Below, in pieces: positions 61,765-64,000 of a stretch of DNA of 64,000 nucleotides; the first letter of the stretch is position 1, and every line of letters begins with the position of its first letter. Both the position numbers and the translations under genes were made by a program. The stretch lies in contig WBMV01000259.1 in NCBI GenBank assembly GCA_013396655.1, positions 785,348 to 849,347 of the forward strand. Reading direction: 5' to 3'. Below the pieces are notes generated by a model. It was not told the origin of the DNA and ran no database searches. It worked only from the letters and a program-made list of their open reading frames with translations. This DNA comes from Campylorhamphus procurvoides (Eukaryota; Chordata; Aves; Passeriformes; Dendrocolaptidae).

Positions 61765-64000
61765 AATGCAGAGCAATATTTCCCACCCTGGTGAGCAGTG
61801 TTGTCTCTCTGAGGTTATCTCTGATGAATGTTTTGTGAGTTTGCAAGTCTGCCTTGCAAAATTAGGAAAAAAAAAAAAGAGAAGTACTATGTTGTTTTTA
61901 TTATATGCATTTCAGCTGGCAGAATTTCAAATAGTGAATTCTGTGAAAGAAAAAAGGGAAGCCGGAGGGTGTAGTCATTGCTACAAACCAGCCTCTCCTG
62001 CAAAGGCCTTTGCATGAGCACTCAGCTGAGAGGAAGAGTGTGGGAGGAAGGGTTTGACTTCGAAAGGTGCAGCTGAAGGCTCAGTCTGTGTGCTGTAGGT
62101 GTGTGCAGTGCTGCTGCAGTGAAGGGAGCAGCCCCTTCCACCACTGCACCTCATGGTGCTTCCCAATGCCTGCAGAGACCCTCCCATCTTCCATCCTCCA
62201 GGGACACTGCAGAACAAACTGGCAAAGCAAACAGAAAGCACCTTTGGCTGCTCAGACACCAGCAGGGTTTGTCTGCAATAGATGGCCAGCTCCCTGCCTC
62301 CCAGGGAGGAGAAAGGAGCACCAGTCCTTCTCAGCTCTGCCACTGATAACCTACAGAAGGCCACTCTGTGCCAGAGTTTCTCGCTCTGTCTTTCTAATTC
62401 AAATGGAAAAAAATTGAATTTGTAAGGAATGTGAATGTTTCCATGGATTTCAATGGGCTTTAAGTCAGGAGCTTGCTGTGTAATCAAACATGGTGGGGAT
62501 GAGAAGACACGTGTTGAACAGAATGGTTTTGTCTGTAACACAAAGACTGAATTATATTTGAAAAGAAAATCTGGTTGGCAATTATGTCAGACTATTTTAT
62601 GATGTTTGTTTCTGGCTTGGGAAAGCAGGAGAGCTTGGCAAGGAAATGTTTTGTTCTAAATCCTGGCAAGAGTCTTCATACTCCAAAAATGTTGTTTTGT
62701 CTACTTTTCATTTTCCTGAATTGTGTAGACAGCAAAAAATACCCAAAAGCGTGTCTGTGGACATTTATTCTGTTTTGACAATGTAGATTCATCATGTGAA
62801 TATGAAATCAGAGGATTAACAATGAGATATTGCAGCCCTTTCACATGTACATGGTGGAAAATTTAAAGTATTCTCAGTAGGCATTCTGAGTAAAAAAACC
62901 CCAAAAACCCAATTCAGTAGAAATATTGCCTGATTTTCCATTCACTCATGTGAGTTTTACATTAATGCCTTCATTGGGCTTTCTCCTGACTTACCACAGG
63001 GCAAATTAAACCAGAAACTGGCCTATGTGCTTTTGCAGAGTTTCACTGATTTCTGGTGTGATGCTGGCCTAGCTGGAGAGCCATAATGGCAGAAGAACAT
63101 TAATCAAATGATCATTAGCAAAGTGGTCTCAATTTCTTGAGGACATTTTTCATATGCCAACTTATTTGGCACCTTGTTTTACCTGTGCTCTGGATTTCAA
63201 TCTGCTGTAGACTACTACAGATGGTCTACAAAGGGGTGGAAACTAGGTCTTATTACAAATTTGTAATTGTATTTACTAATTGTAATTGTATTTACTTTGC
63301 AAATGCATTGAGAGCCAGAGGACAGTAAAACTGAGCCATGCCACAGGTGTCTGTAGACATATGCTGAGTTGCAGTGATTCTGCCTCTCAGATTTGCTCTC
63401 CTAGGGCACCTGTAGCAAAGATCACGGCAAATAACTCGTAAACCAGATCTACATAAAGGCTTTTAAACACCTTCCCATACACTGTATGAACAGCTGCCTC
63501 CAAGAATACTGCATTAGAATTATTAGAACAGGTACTTTTAAAGTATCAGTACTTTACCTGTATTATATTTTGATTTTTATGTTCTTATAGGTATGACACT
63601 CCCAGAACAGAAACTCCAAATTCATATTATAATGGAAGGTCCTTCACTTTAGTGTTTCACATCTTAACATTTATTGGGGAACCTCAGATGTGGGTTAGAC
63701 AGTTCACAGGGTCTGAGCTCTAAAGAAGCTGACAAGGATCTTTTGAAGATGGTTTTAGTGTGTAACACATCTCAGCTAACTCAGCTGAGGGGCACTGCAA
63801 GTTTATGGAGTCCCAGTTTCTGCTTCACCATTTGAGTTGCAAGAGCAATTGCAGGATGTGTCATACTGATGGGGAGGGAATAATTCTGTCCTCTGCAGTA
63901 GAATTCTGTCTCTAGTAGTGATTTCATGGTGAGGAATGTCCAAGCTTTAGTACCCAACACAGAGCAATGAAAATTGTATGTGCAAGTATTTCGACAGCTT
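61765..64000. other. Non-coding DNA with the window's longest chance-like frame
   Basis: It begins with unique DNA holding a 12-base A run (61,867-61,878), then a GC-richer patch at about 62,040-62,340. The longest open frame in the window lies here: 186 codons on the minus strand, 61,981-62,541. It shows no family motif, and two plus-strand frames (116 and 81 codons) overlap it. A rough estimate predicts about one such frame by chance in 64 kb. The tail from 62,550 is AT-rich and unremarkable apart from a 19-bp-period repeat at 63,261-63,295. Confidence 0.6.
63261..63295 (+). repeat. 19-bp-period AT-rich tandem repeat, 1.8 copies
   Basis: The 16-mer ttgtaattgtatttac occurs at 63,261-63,276 and again at 63,280-63,295, with taa between the copies. 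It is a small slippage product in AT-rich DNA and contains repeated TAATTG cores. Confidence 0.88.

Noticed and set aside
1..64000. CRISPR array, operon, prophage or secretion-type system
   Set aside because: No regularly spaced repeats, no dense same-strand genes, and the CR1 elements show this is vertebrate DNA.
1..64000. Endogenous retrovirus or full LINE body
   Set aside because: No reverse transcriptase, integrase or gag-like peptide is visible in the frames, and no paired long terminal repeats were found by eye. Decayed solo LTRs cannot be excluded without a library search.

Overview
The window looks like bird nuclear DNA, most probably from a songbird. The main evidence is a well-preserved 3' end of a CR1 (chicken repeat 1) LINE at about 61,575-61,764, ending in the avian-style 'tgattctgtga' tail, and a second, shorter CR1 scrap on the minus strand near 4,936-4,990. 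The rest fits a vertebrate: long AT-rich stretches, strong CpG depletion in most places, many poly-A and poly-T runs, no densely packed reading frames, and no ribosome-binding-site or operon layout.

I find no protein-coding gene, exon, tRNA or rRNA that I can support. Open frames are short (the longest are 186, 182, 162, 149, 148 and 146 codons), lie on both strands, and overlap one another in several frames. None shows a protein family I recognise. A rough chance calculation (stop rate about 3/64 per codon, six frames, 64 kb) predicts about one frame as long as the longest. The window therefore looks like a gene desert or the inside of a very long intron.

Layout. 1-13 kb: AT-rich unique DNA with one CR1 scrap, a homeodomain/forkhead-type motif cluster near 5.43-5.46 kb, and two AT-rich palindromes near 12.3-12.4 kb. 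13.2-13.65 kb: an A/C-rich tract followed by a 90-base tract with no C. 14.1 kb: three TAATTA cores in 32 bases. 21.0 kb: a possible G-quadruplex. 28.14-28.38 kb: a perfect NFI palindrome with several half-sites. 34.24 kb: a perfect 19-bp tandem duplication. 49.02-50.83 kb: 1.8 kb with only three CpGs, inside 2.75 kb without any frame of 60 codons. 55.8-55.95 kb: a dense homeodomain/POU-like motif cluster. 57.14-57.49 kb: the only strong CpG cluster, 20 CpGs in 345 bp by hand count. 57.75-58.13 kb: a GC-rich 28-31 bp repeat family (two tandem copies plus one upstream). 60.39-60.47 kb: a 39-bp tandem duplication. 61.58-61.76 kb: the CR1 element. 61.8-64 kb: unique DNA.

If the window has a function, it is most likely regulatory. 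The CpG cluster is the best candidate for an unannotated promoter or a young CpG-rich insertion, and a few motif-dense AT-rich blocks are candidate enhancers. These calls rest on motif and composition reading only; no alignment, conservation or expression data were available. I see no sign of a novel multi-gene system.
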